Shown here piece by piece: positions 1-6,865 of a stretch of 8,745 bases of DNA. Position 1 is the first letter of the stretch; every line of letters starts with the position of its first letter. Origin of the DNA: Candidatus Microgenomatus auricola (GTDB lineage Bacteria; Patescibacteriota; Patescibacteriia; UBA9570; XYC2-FULL-38-9). A program made the translations under genes and the position numbers. A model generated the notes under the pieces. The model worked only from the letters and a program-made list of their open reading frames with translations. It did not search any database and was not told where the DNA came from. The stretch is from positions 1 through 8,745 of the forward strand of contig SBBP01000109.1 of the NCBI GenBank assembly GCA_005239655.1. Reading direction: 5' to 3'.

Positions 1-247
1 CCATGAGTGCGTCATGAATCGAAAAGTGTCTGTAGTAACGCAAAATCTGCTGAGTAAACCACAGCCAGAAAACAGTGAACGCAAATGGGCTCAGCAAGAG
101 CACGTAGACCCAGAGCGTCGTGTTCACCGAGACAAGGATCAACATCAGTATTGCAACGACGAGTGCCAGATTGTAGCTGGCAAGTAGAACACCAATCTGC
201 CACGACTGTAACGCATGGTGGTGCAGTTGATTTTGAAACCATTTCAT
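1..247 (-). CDS. Partial small membrane protein, function unknown; C-terminus outside the window
   Basis: The frame is open from an ATG at 247 to the window edge, giving about 82 residues without a stop. I chose the ATG at 247 because GGAG lies 6 bases upstream. Another in-frame ATG at 259 would add four residues but has no ribosome-binding site. The product starts MKWFQNQLHHHALQSW, which is polar and rich in Gln and His. Two long hydrophobic stretches follow, roughly residues 18-42 and 45-66, and then a basic/aromatic segment with ILRYYRH. It is therefore probably an inner-membrane protein with at least two helices. I do not recognise the family. It has its own promoter inside the end of the preceding DoxX-like gene, so it probably starts a new transcription unit. 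That the gene is real is fairly sure; its function is not. Confidence 0.65.
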   Translation of the reverse strand, partial: MKWFQNQLHHHALQSWQIGVLLASYNLALVVAILMLILVSVNTTLWVYVLLLSPFAFTVFWLWFTQQILRYYRHFSIHDALM

Positions 248-253
248 GGTGTG

Positions 254-257
254 CTCC
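254..257 (-). promoter_or_regulatory. Ribosome-binding site GGAG deciding the start at 247
   Basis: GGAG on the minus strand is followed by the 6-base spacer CACACC and then ATG. The site overlaps the alternative ATG at 259, which itself has only pyrimidine-rich sequence upstream. This favours 247 as the start. Confidence 0.6.
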
Positions 258-279
258 ATAGAAAAAGGTGTATATAACT

Positions 280-308
280 AGTATACCGAAAAACGATCTA
301 CTTGTCAG
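280..308 (-). promoter_or_regulatory. Sigma-70-type promoter for the partial membrane-protein gene
   Basis: Minus strand CTGACA (308-303, five of six to TTGACA), a spacer of exactly 17 bases, then TATACT (285-280, five of six to TATAAT). The predicted start is an A near 273, giving a leader of about 26 bases that contains the GGAG site. The -35 box lies inside the last codons of the DoxX-like gene. I see no convincing terminator hairpin for the upstream operon, so read-through may also occur. Confidence 0.65.
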
Positions 309-807
309 CAGTCGGTGAGTGCGGATGTCTGCGATCCATGAGCTGATCGATGGTCCATGCGTTCGATCGCACGATAAGAAACCAGATCACTGCAGCCAGC
401 ATCAGCACATCTCGCCAGATAACGGTCGTGACAGATTCTCCCAGATTGATCAGCGACCCAGTACAGCCGCAGTCTTCTAATGGGATGCCGCGAGCAACGG
501 TTTGGACCAGTGCAACAAGAAACATCGCGAGCAATCCGGCAATCGCAGCAGCACTCCATCGCACGTACAATCCGATGATGAACGCAAGACCAACCACGAT
601 TTCTAGAAAAATCAGTACAGTGCCGAATATCGGGACGATCTGTGCGGGGAGAACGTTGTAACCTGCAATCACCGAAAAAAACTCTTCGTGCGGCTCAATC
701 AACTTGACCACGCCGAACACCGCAAAAACACCGCCGACAACCAGGCGTACTACAAGCAACAGGACAGGGTGGCGAATGTACTTACTCAGCAGCGGCGAGA
801 GCGTCAT
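298..807 (-). CDS. DoxX/MauE-like four-helix membrane protein with a CGC motif
   Basis: This 169-residue protein has four hydrophobic helices, at about residues 14-33, 57-80, 84-104 and 126-146. The motif DCGCTG is at 112-117, at the end of helix 3, followed by a polar segment and helix 4. That layout fits the DoxX/MauE superfamily. MauE-type members are known from methylamine dehydrogenase maturation, where disulfides are formed outside the cytoplasm. The two cysteines (113 and 115) would be the redox pair. The start at 807 overlaps the end of the DsbA-like gene by 26 bases in another frame. A TTG one codon earlier is also possible, and no ribosome-binding site is visible, so translation is probably coupled. 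Inference: it passes electrons to or from the neighbouring DsbA-like protein, in place of DsbB or VKOR. Family assignment is fairly sure; the electron path is a hypothesis. Confidence 0.82.
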   Translation of the reverse strand: MTLSPLLSKYIRHPVLLLVVRLVVGGVFAVFGVVKLIEPHEEFFSVIAGYNVLPAQIVPIFGTVLIFLEIVVGLAFIIGLYVRWSAAAIAGLLAMFLVALVQTVARGIPLEDCGCTGSLINLGESVTTVIWRDVLMLAAVIWFLIVRSNAWTIDQLMDRRHPHSPTADK

Positions 808-1495
808 CAATGGCTTTGCGTAAATTTGTTGAGAACGGCGTCGTCACAATTCGTTTTCCGTTCACCATAAATGTCGGGGTGGAATTCACACGTGCTGAGC
901 GTCCTTCGCTGATATCCTCGTTGACCCGGTCTGCAGCACTCTGGCCAGTTGTGCACGTTGCAAACGCGGTCATGTCGAGACCCAACTCCTCTGCATATTC
1001 CGTAAATTTCTTTTGTGCGTCTTCTGTACTCAGGTTCGACCAGTCTTTCTGCCGCGTATAGAAGAAATCAGACAGTTCGAAAAATTTTCCTTGATCAAAT
1101 GCGCACTGTCCTGCGATTGCAGCTGTGGTTGCGTTGTTGTGCTGTGGGAGAGGAAAATCGTTGTACTCAAACCGAACCTGATCACCGTATTCTTCCAAAA
1201 TTTCATGGAGTACCGGTGCTGTTCCAGCACAGGCTGGGCATTGGAAATCAGCATACTCTTCAATCAACACCTTGGCCGTTTCAGGCCCACGTGATGGATC
1301 GGGCGAAATATCAACAATCGGAGCCTGCTGTTGTGATGCCGCAACAACCCAAATCAATCCCACAACACCAAGAATCAACAACCCAAACAAGATCAATTTT
1401 TTATTTCGTGTGCGTTGCAGTTGAGAGGCTTTCTGTTCACGTTTTTCCTGACGCCGCTGCTCGCGTTGTTCTTTTCTGGTCAGTGCTTCCTCCAT
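782..1495 (-). CDS. Membrane-anchored DsbA-like thiol:disulfide oxidoreductase
   Basis: The 237-residue product has a highly charged cytoplasmic N-terminus (residues 1-32, rich in Lys, Arg, Glu and Gln), one membrane helix at about 33-53 and a thioredoxin-fold domain outside the membrane. The active site is CPAC at 86-89, in the context EYADFQCPACAG. The cis-proline loop is STPTFMVNG at 205-213. A helical insertion lies between them, as in the DsbA/Thioredoxin_4 family. Two further cysteines (131 and 181) fall where many members of this family carry an extra structural pair. The role would be making or shuffling disulfides in exported proteins. The ATG at 1495 is 5 bases after the aldolase stop, with no ribosome-binding site before it, and the 3' end overlaps the DoxX-like gene. 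The active-site dipeptide (Pro-Ala) differs from the Pro-His of E. coli DsbA, so oxidase versus reductase/isomerase activity cannot be settled here. Confidence 0.92.
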   Translation of the reverse strand: MEEALTRKEQREQRRQEKREQKASQLQRTRNKKLILFGLLILGVVGLIWVVAASQQQAPIVDISPDPSRGPETAKVLIEEYADFQCPACAGTAPVLHEILEEYGDQVRFEYNDFPLPQHNNATTAAIAGQCAFDQGKFFELSDFFYTRQKDWSNLSTEDAQKKFTEYAEELGLDMTAFATCTTGQSAADRVNEDISEGRSARVNSTPTFMVNGKRIVTTPFSTNLRKAIDDALAAAE

Positions 1496-1500
1496 ACGAC

Positions 1501-2430
1501 TCAGCGTACTACCTTCTGATAGGCTGCGTATGCGGCATCAACAGTTGCATTGCGATACACCAGCGCAGACATGGCTTTTGTCATCGCGATCCCCTCCTTC
1601 AATGAGCGCTGATGCACGTTGCGACCTGTTGCAGAACCACGACAGCCACCGACGTGGATGGTCTCCCAGGTAAACTGTAAAAAATCTTTGACGGCTTTTG
1701 AGCTACCACCGGAAATAATGACTCCTGTTCGTCCGGCCGCGCGCACGGCTTCTTGCAAACCCTTGGCTCCTGCTGACGGATAGTTCACTTTGGCAAAGTC
1801 CGCACCAAGGCAGGCCGTCGCTCCTGCTGCACCAGCAATGAGGTGGCTGTCTTTTTCATCGGGAACGGTTTTCCCTCGTGGGTATGACCAGACGATTGCA
1901 ATCATTCCATGCGCATGTGCCTGTGCAATTAATCGTCCCGCCTCTGCAAGCATTTGTGCTTCATGTGTTGATCCGTAGTAGATTGTATAGCCAATACCGA
2001 CAATATTCAGCTTGCCGTTGTTGCGCAGATCCAGAACATCCTGAAAATCAACAAGCGCTAGTGACACCGGCTCTGATTGTGCGGTTTTCACCAGATGTGT
2101 TTTAGAATTCATTTTGACCACGTACGGAACTTTTGAATACTGTTTTCCGTACTGACTGATCAGCCCATGCTGTGTCGCAAAACAACCAATCTCTCCTTTT
2201 GCAGCAATACGAAAGAGGTGCTCAGGGTCGGCATCGTCTTCGTGAATGTTGGCGCCGTAAAAATCTTCGTTGAGATGCTCAATTTTTTGATCGCCAGCCA
2301 TGAGCATGAGGCGATCAGTGCCTTTCGTGACCGTGAGGTAAGCGTTGATGTAGCGGCCGCGCTCTTTTGCTGGGACGTTTGCGGGAACGCGAACAGCAGT
2401 GCGCTTGAGTGTGCGTAATGAATGCTTCAT
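1501..2430 (-). CDS. fbaB: Class I fructose-bisphosphate aldolase, archaeal/DhnA type
   Basis: This 309-residue cytoplasmic enzyme should interconvert fructose-1,6-bisphosphate with dihydroxyacetone phosphate and glyceraldehyde-3-phosphate through a Schiff base. Key motifs are MAGDQKIEH near residues 44-52, VWSYPRG at 180-186 and GADFAKVNYP at 209-218, where Lys214 is the expected Schiff-base lysine. ISGGSS at 239-244 and SATGRN at 266-271 match the phosphate-binding loops of the DhnA/FbaB family. No signal peptide is present. The start ATG (2430) overlaps the stop of the preceding beta-propeller gene as ATGA and has no ribosome-binding site, so translation is coupled. Two genes upstream lies glpX, which acts on the product of the aldol condensation, so the pair suggests gluconeogenic flow. 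A related DhnA-type aldolase with another substrate is possible but less likely given glpX. Confidence 0.92.
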   Translation of the reverse strand: MKHSLRTLKRTAVRVPANVPAKERGRYINAYLTVTKGTDRLMLMAGDQKIEHLNEDFYGANIHEDDADPEHLFRIAAKGEIGCFATQHGLISQYGKQYSKVPYVVKMNSKTHLVKTAQSEPVSLALVDFQDVLDLRNNGKLNIVGIGYTIYYGSTHEAQMLAEAGRLIAQAHAHGMIAIVWSYPRGKTVPDEKDSHLIAGAAGATACLGADFAKVNYPSAGAKGLQEAVRAAGRTGVIISGGSSKAVKDFLQFTWETIHVGGCRGSATGRNVHQRSLKEGIAMTKAMSALVYRNATVDAAYAAYQKVVR

Positions 2431-3641
2431 AGTTCAAAACGATATAACACGTGCGACTGTTTACCTCGGATACCATACCAGAAATCATCGAACGCAACAA
2501 CCGCACGATACGATCGCGATGGACGAACCGGAATGCAGGAAGTGAGCGCACTCCACGATACACCGTTTGCACTCCACCAACACTCCGCATCCGATTCATC
2601 GTCCTCACTCCACACCCGCACGCCAATTCCACTTCCATCCTGTGCTGTCGCAAACCAACGATTGATGTCGCCATTCATCTCCAGCTCATCTTCGAAGCTC
2701 AATGTGACTTCGCTCCATGTTACACCATCCGAAGAGGTGTACAGCGTGGTGTCACTTGTCGCGAGGAGTGCGTCGTCGATAGTCACAATCTGCGTGAACG
2801 CTGGATCGGTGGCTTCCCATGTAATTCCATCGTCGGAGACCAGACTCATGTCCTCTCCGTTGACTCCGGTACCAACAATGAAGAGTCGATCGTCGCTGGT
2901 AACCATTGTTTTGGCGATTTCCACTTGATCGCTCGAGCTGATGTTATTCTCTGCAGACTGCTGAAAGCTCTTCCCATTGGCTTGTAGTGTGGTGTACAGC
3001 CGAGTCACCGGACTGCTTTCTGCTGCGCGTCCAACCATCAACACGAATGGGCGGTTGTTCCAGGCAAACGCTGCGATGAGTTCCTGATTGCGATCCCAAC
3101 GGAAGAGGTGTTTTTTCCATGTTGTCCCATCTGCGGTGCTCCACACGCCAATGCGTTGTGCTTTATCATCAAAACGTTTCTGCGGTGCGACGACAACATA
3201 CAGTCTGCCATCTGTGGCAAACAGTGCCTGGACTTCATTCTTGATATCATAATCAGCAAATCCAACCTTGCCCGCCAATTCCCAATCATCGCCCCCGTCA
3301 GTCGATCGGAATATCTGAACCGCGCGACCGCGTTTGCGTGTCACTGTGTGGTAGAGCGCATCACCAAATTCCGCCACATGATCATCTGCAGAGAGACTGC
3401 CGTGTTCGCTGTTGAGCAGCGTTGCTGTTGTTTCAGGCGATTCCAGCAGATAGAGTTCCTTCACATGTTCACCGTTTTGCAGTTTGCGATGATTCATGAT
3501 GTAGACCTGTTCGTCAATCGTTGTGATTGATCGTGGGTCGGAGAGATCGTCCCCTTGCGTGGGGTTTTCGAAAGTGATGGCTGCCATCGTGGCCAGCGGC
3601 AGCAAGAGACTGACGAACGCGATCAAAAGTGGTCTGCGCAT
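2427..3641 (-). CDS. Secreted Asp-box (BNR/sialidase-like) beta-propeller protein, function unknown
   Basis: The 404-residue product begins with a typical signal peptide: MRRP, a hydrophobic core to about residue 18, then a small-residue site near ATMAA (17-21). The mature part carries repeated Asp boxes of the form S-x-D-x-G-x-x-W: STDGGDDW (113-120), STADGTTW (168-175), SDDGITW (269-275), SSDGVTW (303-309) and the degraded SANGVSW (357-363). A further degenerate copy lies near 216-225. This points to a five- to seven-bladed propeller, as in BNR repeat proteins. I see no sialidase catalytic set, so enzyme activity should not be assumed. Only two cysteines occur in the whole protein, 354 and 369, a likely disulfide. 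The ATG is one base after the glpX stop, with no ribosome-binding site. Its stop overlaps the aldolase start, so it is firmly inside the operon although its role seems unrelated to sugar phosphates. Confidence 0.85.
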   Translation of the reverse strand: MRRPLLIAFVSLLLPLATMAAITFENPTQGDDLSDPRSITTIDEQVYIMNHRKLQNGEHVKELYLLESPETTATLLNSEHGSLSADDHVAEFGDALYHTVTRKRGRAVQIFRSTDGGDDWELAGKVGFADYDIKNEVQALFATDGRLYVVVAPQKRFDDKAQRIGVWSTADGTTWKKHLFRWDRNQELIAAFAWNNRPFVLMVGRAAESSPVTRLYTTLQANGKSFQQSAENNISSSDQVEIAKTMVTSDDRLFIVGTGVNGEDMSLVSDDGITWEATDPAFTQIVTIDDALLATSDTTLYTSSDGVTWSEVTLSFEDELEMNGDINRWFATAQDGSGIGVRVWSEDDESDAECWWSANGVSWSALTSCIPVRPSRSYRAVVAFDDFWYGIRGKQSHVLYRFEL

Positions 3642-3642
3642 A

Positions 3643-4617
3643 CTATTTGAAAATAAGATTCAATCGTTTTTTATCGAGAGAGTGAACGGCATCAATAAAA
3701 CGAACCGTGCCTTCGGCCAAGGACATCACGACAGAGTGCGTACGTGCGCCGCCGGGGAAAAATTGTACTCCCGTGAGCATGTCACCATTGGTGACTCCAG
3801 ATGCGGCAAACAGAATTTGCTTCCCTGGAGCGAGGTCGTTGATCGTGAGCACGCGACTGGGTTTGGAAATTCCTGCGGCCTTCAATCGCTTTTTGTCCTT
3901 TTCGTCGCGCACCACAAATCGCGCTTGCATATATCCGTGCAAACATTTGAGTGCGGCTGCGGCCAGTACGCCTTCGGGAGCCGCGCCGATGCCCATGAGT
4001 GCATGGATGTTGTAGCCATGCACGGTTGCGGCAAGAGCAGGCATGATGTCTCCGTCCGAAATAAGTTTGATGCGGGCACCTGCGCTACGAATCTGTGCAA
4101 TCAACTCTTCATGACGATCACGTTCGAGAACCACAACAACCAGTTCGGAAATCGTACGATGCAACGATCGCGCAATGGCCTGGAGATTTTTTTTGACTGG
4201 AGCATCAATATCCACCGTTCCCGCGGCTTCTGGGCGCACCACCAGCTTATTCATGTAGATGTCTGGTGCGTGCAACAACCCGCCATGCTCAGCAATAGCC
4301 ATCACGGTAATGGAATTGTTTCTGCCAGTGGCCGTCAGGTTGGTGCCTTCGAGTGGGTCCACCGCAATATCGACAGCGCGTGCGTTTTTGCCTCCACGAC
4401 CAAGCCGTTCACCGATGTACAGCATCGGGGCTTCATCGCGCTCGCCTTCTCCAATCACGATCGTTCCAGCGATCGAGAGAGCGTTGAGCCGCTTTCGCAT
4501 CGCTTCAACCGCGGCCTGATCCGCAGCGTTCCGATCCCCCGTACCCATCAACCGTGCAGCGGCAATCGCGGCATCTTCAACGACTCGCACCAAATCTAAT
4601 TCGAGCAGTTTGTGCAT
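3643..4617 (-). CDS. glpX: Fructose-1,6-bisphosphatase class II (GlpX)
   Basis: The 324-residue enzyme hydrolyses fructose-1,6-bisphosphate to fructose-6-phosphate in gluconeogenesis. Family motifs occur in order: [13 protein letters not shown] (54-66) and [11 protein letters not shown] (83-93) with the acidic metal ligands, SDGD (187-190), GIGAAPEGV (209-217) and [10 protein letters not shown] (272-281). Length matches GlpX proteins of other bacteria. The annotated start is the ATG at 4617. A GTG two codons earlier (4623) is in frame, but the predicted transcription start falls exactly on the A of this ATG, so the message would be leaderless. It leads an operon continuing, after one base, into the beta-propeller gene and then the aldolase. 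Some GlpX-type enzymes also hydrolyse sedoheptulose-1,7-bisphosphate; the sequence does not exclude that. Confidence 0.94.
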   Translation of the reverse strand: MHKLLELDLVRVVEDAAIAAARLMGTGDRNAADQAAVEAMRKRLNALSIAGTIVIGEGERDEAPMLYIGERLGRGGKNARAVDIAVDPLEGTNLTATGRNNSITVMAIAEHGGLLHAPDIYMNKLVVRPEAAGTVDIDAPVKKNLQAIARSLHRTISELVVVVLERDRHEELIAQIRSAGARIKLISDGDIMPALAATVHGYNIHALMGIGAAPEGVLAAAALKCLHGYMQARFVVRDEKDKKRLKAAGISKPSRVLTINDLAPGKQILFAASGVTNGDMLTGVQFFPGGARTHSVVMSLAEGTVRFIDAVHSLDKKRLNLIFK

Positions 4618-4623
4618 AGGCAC

Positions 4624-4632
4624 AGTATACCA
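4624..4632 (-). promoter_or_regulatory. Extended -10 promoter predicted to give a leaderless glpX transcript
   Basis: Minus strand TGGTATACT (4632-4624) combines the TGn extension with a five-of-six -10 box. With the usual 6 bases between the -10 box and +1, transcription would start at 4617, the A of the glpX ATG. The -35 region, inside the end of the upstream gene, is poor, which is tolerated by extended -10 promoters. The element fills most of the 15-base gap between the two genes. Confidence 0.5.
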
Positions 4633-5487
4633 TCACTCGTGCTGGGGTGCACAGGTTACTGTTTTCCCGTCTGACTGACAGGTCACTCGTCCGTGTTGAT
4701 CGGTCCGCAAAATCTCTGCACCTGCAGCACGTAGCCGATACTGCACCGAAGGGTGCGGATGATGGTAGGCATTCTGTTTCCCGGCAGAAATGAGTGCGAT
4801 GTCTGGCGTGGTGATCCTCAGCCATTCGCTGCTTGTCGAAAATTTGCTACCGTGGTGACCCACTTTGAGCATCTCAACGTCAAGTGCCTCTGTGCTGTAT
4901 GCAGTGATGAGCTCCTCTTCAATCACCGAAGCGGCATCGCCAGTGAACAGGAGATCGACTTCGCCATGGTGCAGTATCGCCACGATCGAATCATCGTTGG
5001 TGTCTTCGTGCGTTTCTGTCGTGGGGTGTAAAAACTCTATCCAGATTCCTGGCTCAATATCGAGACGGTCGCCACGGTGTACGCTCATGTGTGGGATGTG
5101 CCATTCTTCAATCCACTCGAAAAACTGTTGTGCAACGTGCGTGTCTTTCCCTCGGCCGTTGGTGATGAGCTGTGCAATGCCATAGCGATCCGTGGCTTCC
5201 ATGAGCCCAGCAATGTGATCGCTGTCCGGATGTGTCGCAATCACCAGTTCAATCTGACGGTCAAACGCTGGCATCGCCGCTCCTAACTCGTACAGGATTG
5301 ACCGGTCCGGACCACCATCAATGAGGATGTCCATACCGTTCGGCGTGCGCATGTAGATCGCGTCGCCTTGGCCAATGTTGAGCATCACCACTGTGAGCTC
5401 GTTGGCGTTCTGCGGCTGCCAATACCACCACGTTGCAACGGTTGCAAGCGCAAAGCCAAGTATTGCCACTACAAAGCGTCTGTTCAT
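4633..5487 (-). CDS. ComEC-type metallo-beta-lactamase-fold protein, membrane anchored (split ComEC C-terminal part)
   Basis: The 284-residue product has one N-terminal helix (about residues 5-22) and then a metallo-beta-lactamase fold of the kind that ends full-length ComEC. Motifs: LNIGQGDAI (36-44), LIDGGP (55-60), THPDSDH (85-91) with the metal-binding Asp and His residues, DDSIV (165-169), FTGDA (181-185), VGHHGS (209-214) and HPHP (243-246). In ComEC this domain is thought to degrade or guide the non-transported DNA strand outside the membrane. The start at 5487 gives an ATGA overlap with comEC; the frame is open further upstream, but that stretch lies inside comEC coding sequence and would put 32 residues before the anchor. 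Cysteines 270 and 279 sit on a probable C-terminal hairpin and could form a disulfide. A secreted hydrolase with another role is possible, but the neighbour makes ComEC function the best reading. Confidence 0.9.
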   Translation of the reverse strand: MNRRFVVAILGFALATVATWWYWQPQNANELTVVMLNIGQGDAIYMRTPNGMDILIDGGPDRSILYELGAAMPAFDRQIELVIATHPDSDHIAGLMEATDRYGIAQLITNGRGKDTHVAQQFFEWIEEWHIPHMSVHRGDRLDIEPGIWIEFLHPTTETHEDTNDDSIVAILHHGEVDLLFTGDAASVIEEELITAYSTEALDVEMLKVGHHGSKFSTSSEWLRITTPDIALISAGKQNAYHHPHPSVQYRLRAAGAEILRTDQHGRVTCQSDGKTVTCAPQHE

Positions 5488-6827
5488 AGCGGTAGCGTGA
5501 TTGAGGCGTACGGGATGCGAGCGAAGGATTGGACCAGCCACAGAAAAAGGTGCGAACACGTATACACGAGCGGCGCAAACCACTGTGCGGCCTGTTCTGA
5601 TACTGCTGCGAGCATGGAAAATGCAAACCCACCAATAGTCAATATGCCTGCAAGCGGCACAGCGAAAGTATTTGCGAGCACGCTCACCGGTGAAAATGTA
5701 TGGAACGTGAAAGCGATCAGCGGCGCGGTCGGAACTGTTGCCGCAAGACTGGTGGCTGTTGCAGTGCGCACTCCCGCAATCGAGGGGACATACGACAGCC
5801 GTCGTTCAAATCGTGCGGCAAAACAGATGATGCCTGCGGTGGCTAAAAACGACAGCTGGAAACCGACGTCGTAGAGCAGCATGTACGGATTTACCAAAAC
5901 CATCACTGTCGCAACGTACACGAGTAGTCGCAGGCCGCCACCTCTTCGTCCCACGAGTTCTACTCCAAACAGGCAGAACGCACAGAGCGATGCACGTACC
6001 ACTGATGCGTGGCCACCAGTGATGACAACGTATGTGCAGAGGAAAAAAGTCACGACGAGCATTGTTGTTCGTCGTTTCAGAACAGACTGCAGTAGACGCA
6101 TGCTTACTCCCACGATCAACACAATTTGTGATCCAGAAACCACCAAGAGGTGTGTGGTGCTGGTCGTGCGAAACTGATCTTCGATCTCTTTCGGCAACTG
6201 GTGATCCACACCAAAAACCATGCCAAGAACGATCGCCTGTTCCGGAAGCGGGAGCGTGTGCTGAACGGCCGTGCGTGCGTGTTCTCTCACAACGAGAATG
6301 AGCCGCCGCAGAGAACTGCCCACTTCGAGAAATTGCACATCTGCGCTTTCACACAGTGCATGAATGTGATGCCGCGCGAGGTAACGGTCGTATGCAAATC
6401 CGTCGAACGCTTCTGGCGCACGAAGAATGCAGCGCAACTGAATACGATCGTCGAACATGAACCGTGGCTGCAGCGGAACATCAAACTGCACACGAAGTTT
6501 TTCAGCGATTTCTGCGACCAGCCGCTGCTTGTTTGGATAGCGTTGCTCGTTTACAACGATTGCTTGGCTGTCAACCCATTCTCCTTCTGCAATTGTCGTA
6601 CCGTGAATACTGGCAACGCGCATGAAGCCAAATCCGATACAGGCGATGACGCAACCGAAGAATGCAATTTCACGACGGTGTGTTGCAGCGATGATCATTC
6701 CAAAAAGAGAAGTCGCAATGGTTGCTGCAAGTGGAATTGGCTGCACACAGGCAAGTGCAACACCCACCAAAAATGCGATGCAACCGGCTGCGACGAAATG
6801 CGACGAGTGGGGCAATGCGGGTAACAT
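5484..6827 (-). CDS. comEC: ComEC/Rec2 DNA-uptake channel protein, lacking the metallo-beta-lactamase domain
   Basis: The 447-residue polytopic membrane protein is expected to pass single-stranded DNA through the inner membrane in natural transformation. Residues 11-72 hold hydrophobic helices. About 80-170 form the extracytoplasmic N-loop (DUF4131/OB-like region). From about 196 on is the Competence domain, with THLLVVSGSQIVLI (225-238), TGGHASVVRAS (270-280) and DVGFQLSFLATAGI (320-333). The usual His of the SGLH motif is replaced by Gln here. The protein ends after the membrane domain, and the hydrolase part is the next, ATGA-overlapping gene. The N-loop has just two cysteines, 133 and 159; the N-loop of Bacillus subtilis ComEC is known to carry a disulfide. 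A good promoter and a short leader with GGGAG precede the start. Confidence 0.92.
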   Translation of the reverse strand: MLPALPHSSHFVAAGCIAFLVGVALACVQPIPLAATIATSLFGMIIAATHRREIAFFGCVIACIGFGFMRVASIHGTTIAEGEWVDSQAIVVNEQRYPNKQRLVAEIAEKLRVQFDVPLQPRFMFDDRIQLRCILRAPEAFDGFAYDRYLARHHIHALCESADVQFLEVGSSLRRLILVVREHARTAVQHTLPLPEQAIVLGMVFGVDHQLPKEIEDQFRTTSTTHLLVVSGSQIVLIVGVSMRLLQSVLKRRTTMLVVTFFLCTYVVITGGHASVVRASLCAFCLFGVELVGRRGGGLRLLVYVATVMVLVNPYMLLYDVGFQLSFLATAGIICFAARFERRLSYVPSIAGVRTATATSLAATVPTAPLIAFTFHTFSPVSVLANTFAVPLAGILTIGGFAFSMLAAVSEQAAQWFAPLVYTCSHLFLWLVQSFARIPYASITLPL

Positions 6828-6830
6828 AAA

Positions 6831-6851
6831 ACTCCCGTTGGTCAGGGGAGT
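6831..6851 (-). promoter_or_regulatory. Leader hairpin covering the comEC ribosome-binding site
   Basis: On the minus strand ACTCCC (6851-6846) and GGGAGT (6836-6831) form a perfect 6-bp stem around a 9-base loop. The 3' arm contains GGGAG, the only ribosome-binding site for comEC, four bases before ATG (6827). When folded, the stem would hide that site. The predicted leader is only 32 bases, so the hairpin makes up most of it. It is not followed by a T-run after a strong stem, so a terminator is unlikely. Regulation by this hairpin is inference. Confidence 0.5.
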
Positions 6852-6865
6852 GTGTGTCCACTTCT

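Noticed and set aside
12..242. 76-codon minus-strand frame at the left edge
   Set aside because: It competes with the frame starting at 247, which has a ribosome-binding site, promoter and two clear membrane helices and stays open to the edge. The CxxC-like Cys residues in this frame are not in a recognisable domain.
260..300. Rho-independent terminator after the DoxX-like gene
   Set aside because: There is a T-run on the minus strand (293-289) but no stable stem before it; the region is better explained as a promoter.
1489..1493. GGAGG just inside the start of the DsbA-like gene
   Set aside because: It looks like a strong ribosome-binding site, but no usable start codon follows at the right distance in this frame, so it appears to be coding sequence only.
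1015..1605. 196-codon open frame on the plus strand
   Set aside because: Antisense to the DsbA-like gene and crosses its boundary with the aldolase gene; no sensible start context.
3523..4599. 358-codon open frame on the plus strand
   Set aside because: It lies antisense to glpX and part of the propeller gene, has no recognisable motif, and its composition (many Cys, His, Arg) is typical of the reverse of a coding frame.
4618..4623. GTG start two codons upstream for glpX
   Set aside because: It lies between the predicted -10 box and +1, so it would not be in the transcript; there is also no ribosome-binding site for it.
5488..5583. 32-residue N-terminal extension of the ComEC-type hydrolase
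   Set aside because: It lies within comEC coding sequence in another frame; the ATG at 5487 gives an ATGA overlap and puts the membrane anchor at the N-terminus.
6150..6824. 224-codon open frame on the plus strand
   Set aside because: Fully antisense to comEC, whose conserved motifs are plain; the plus-strand product has no family features.
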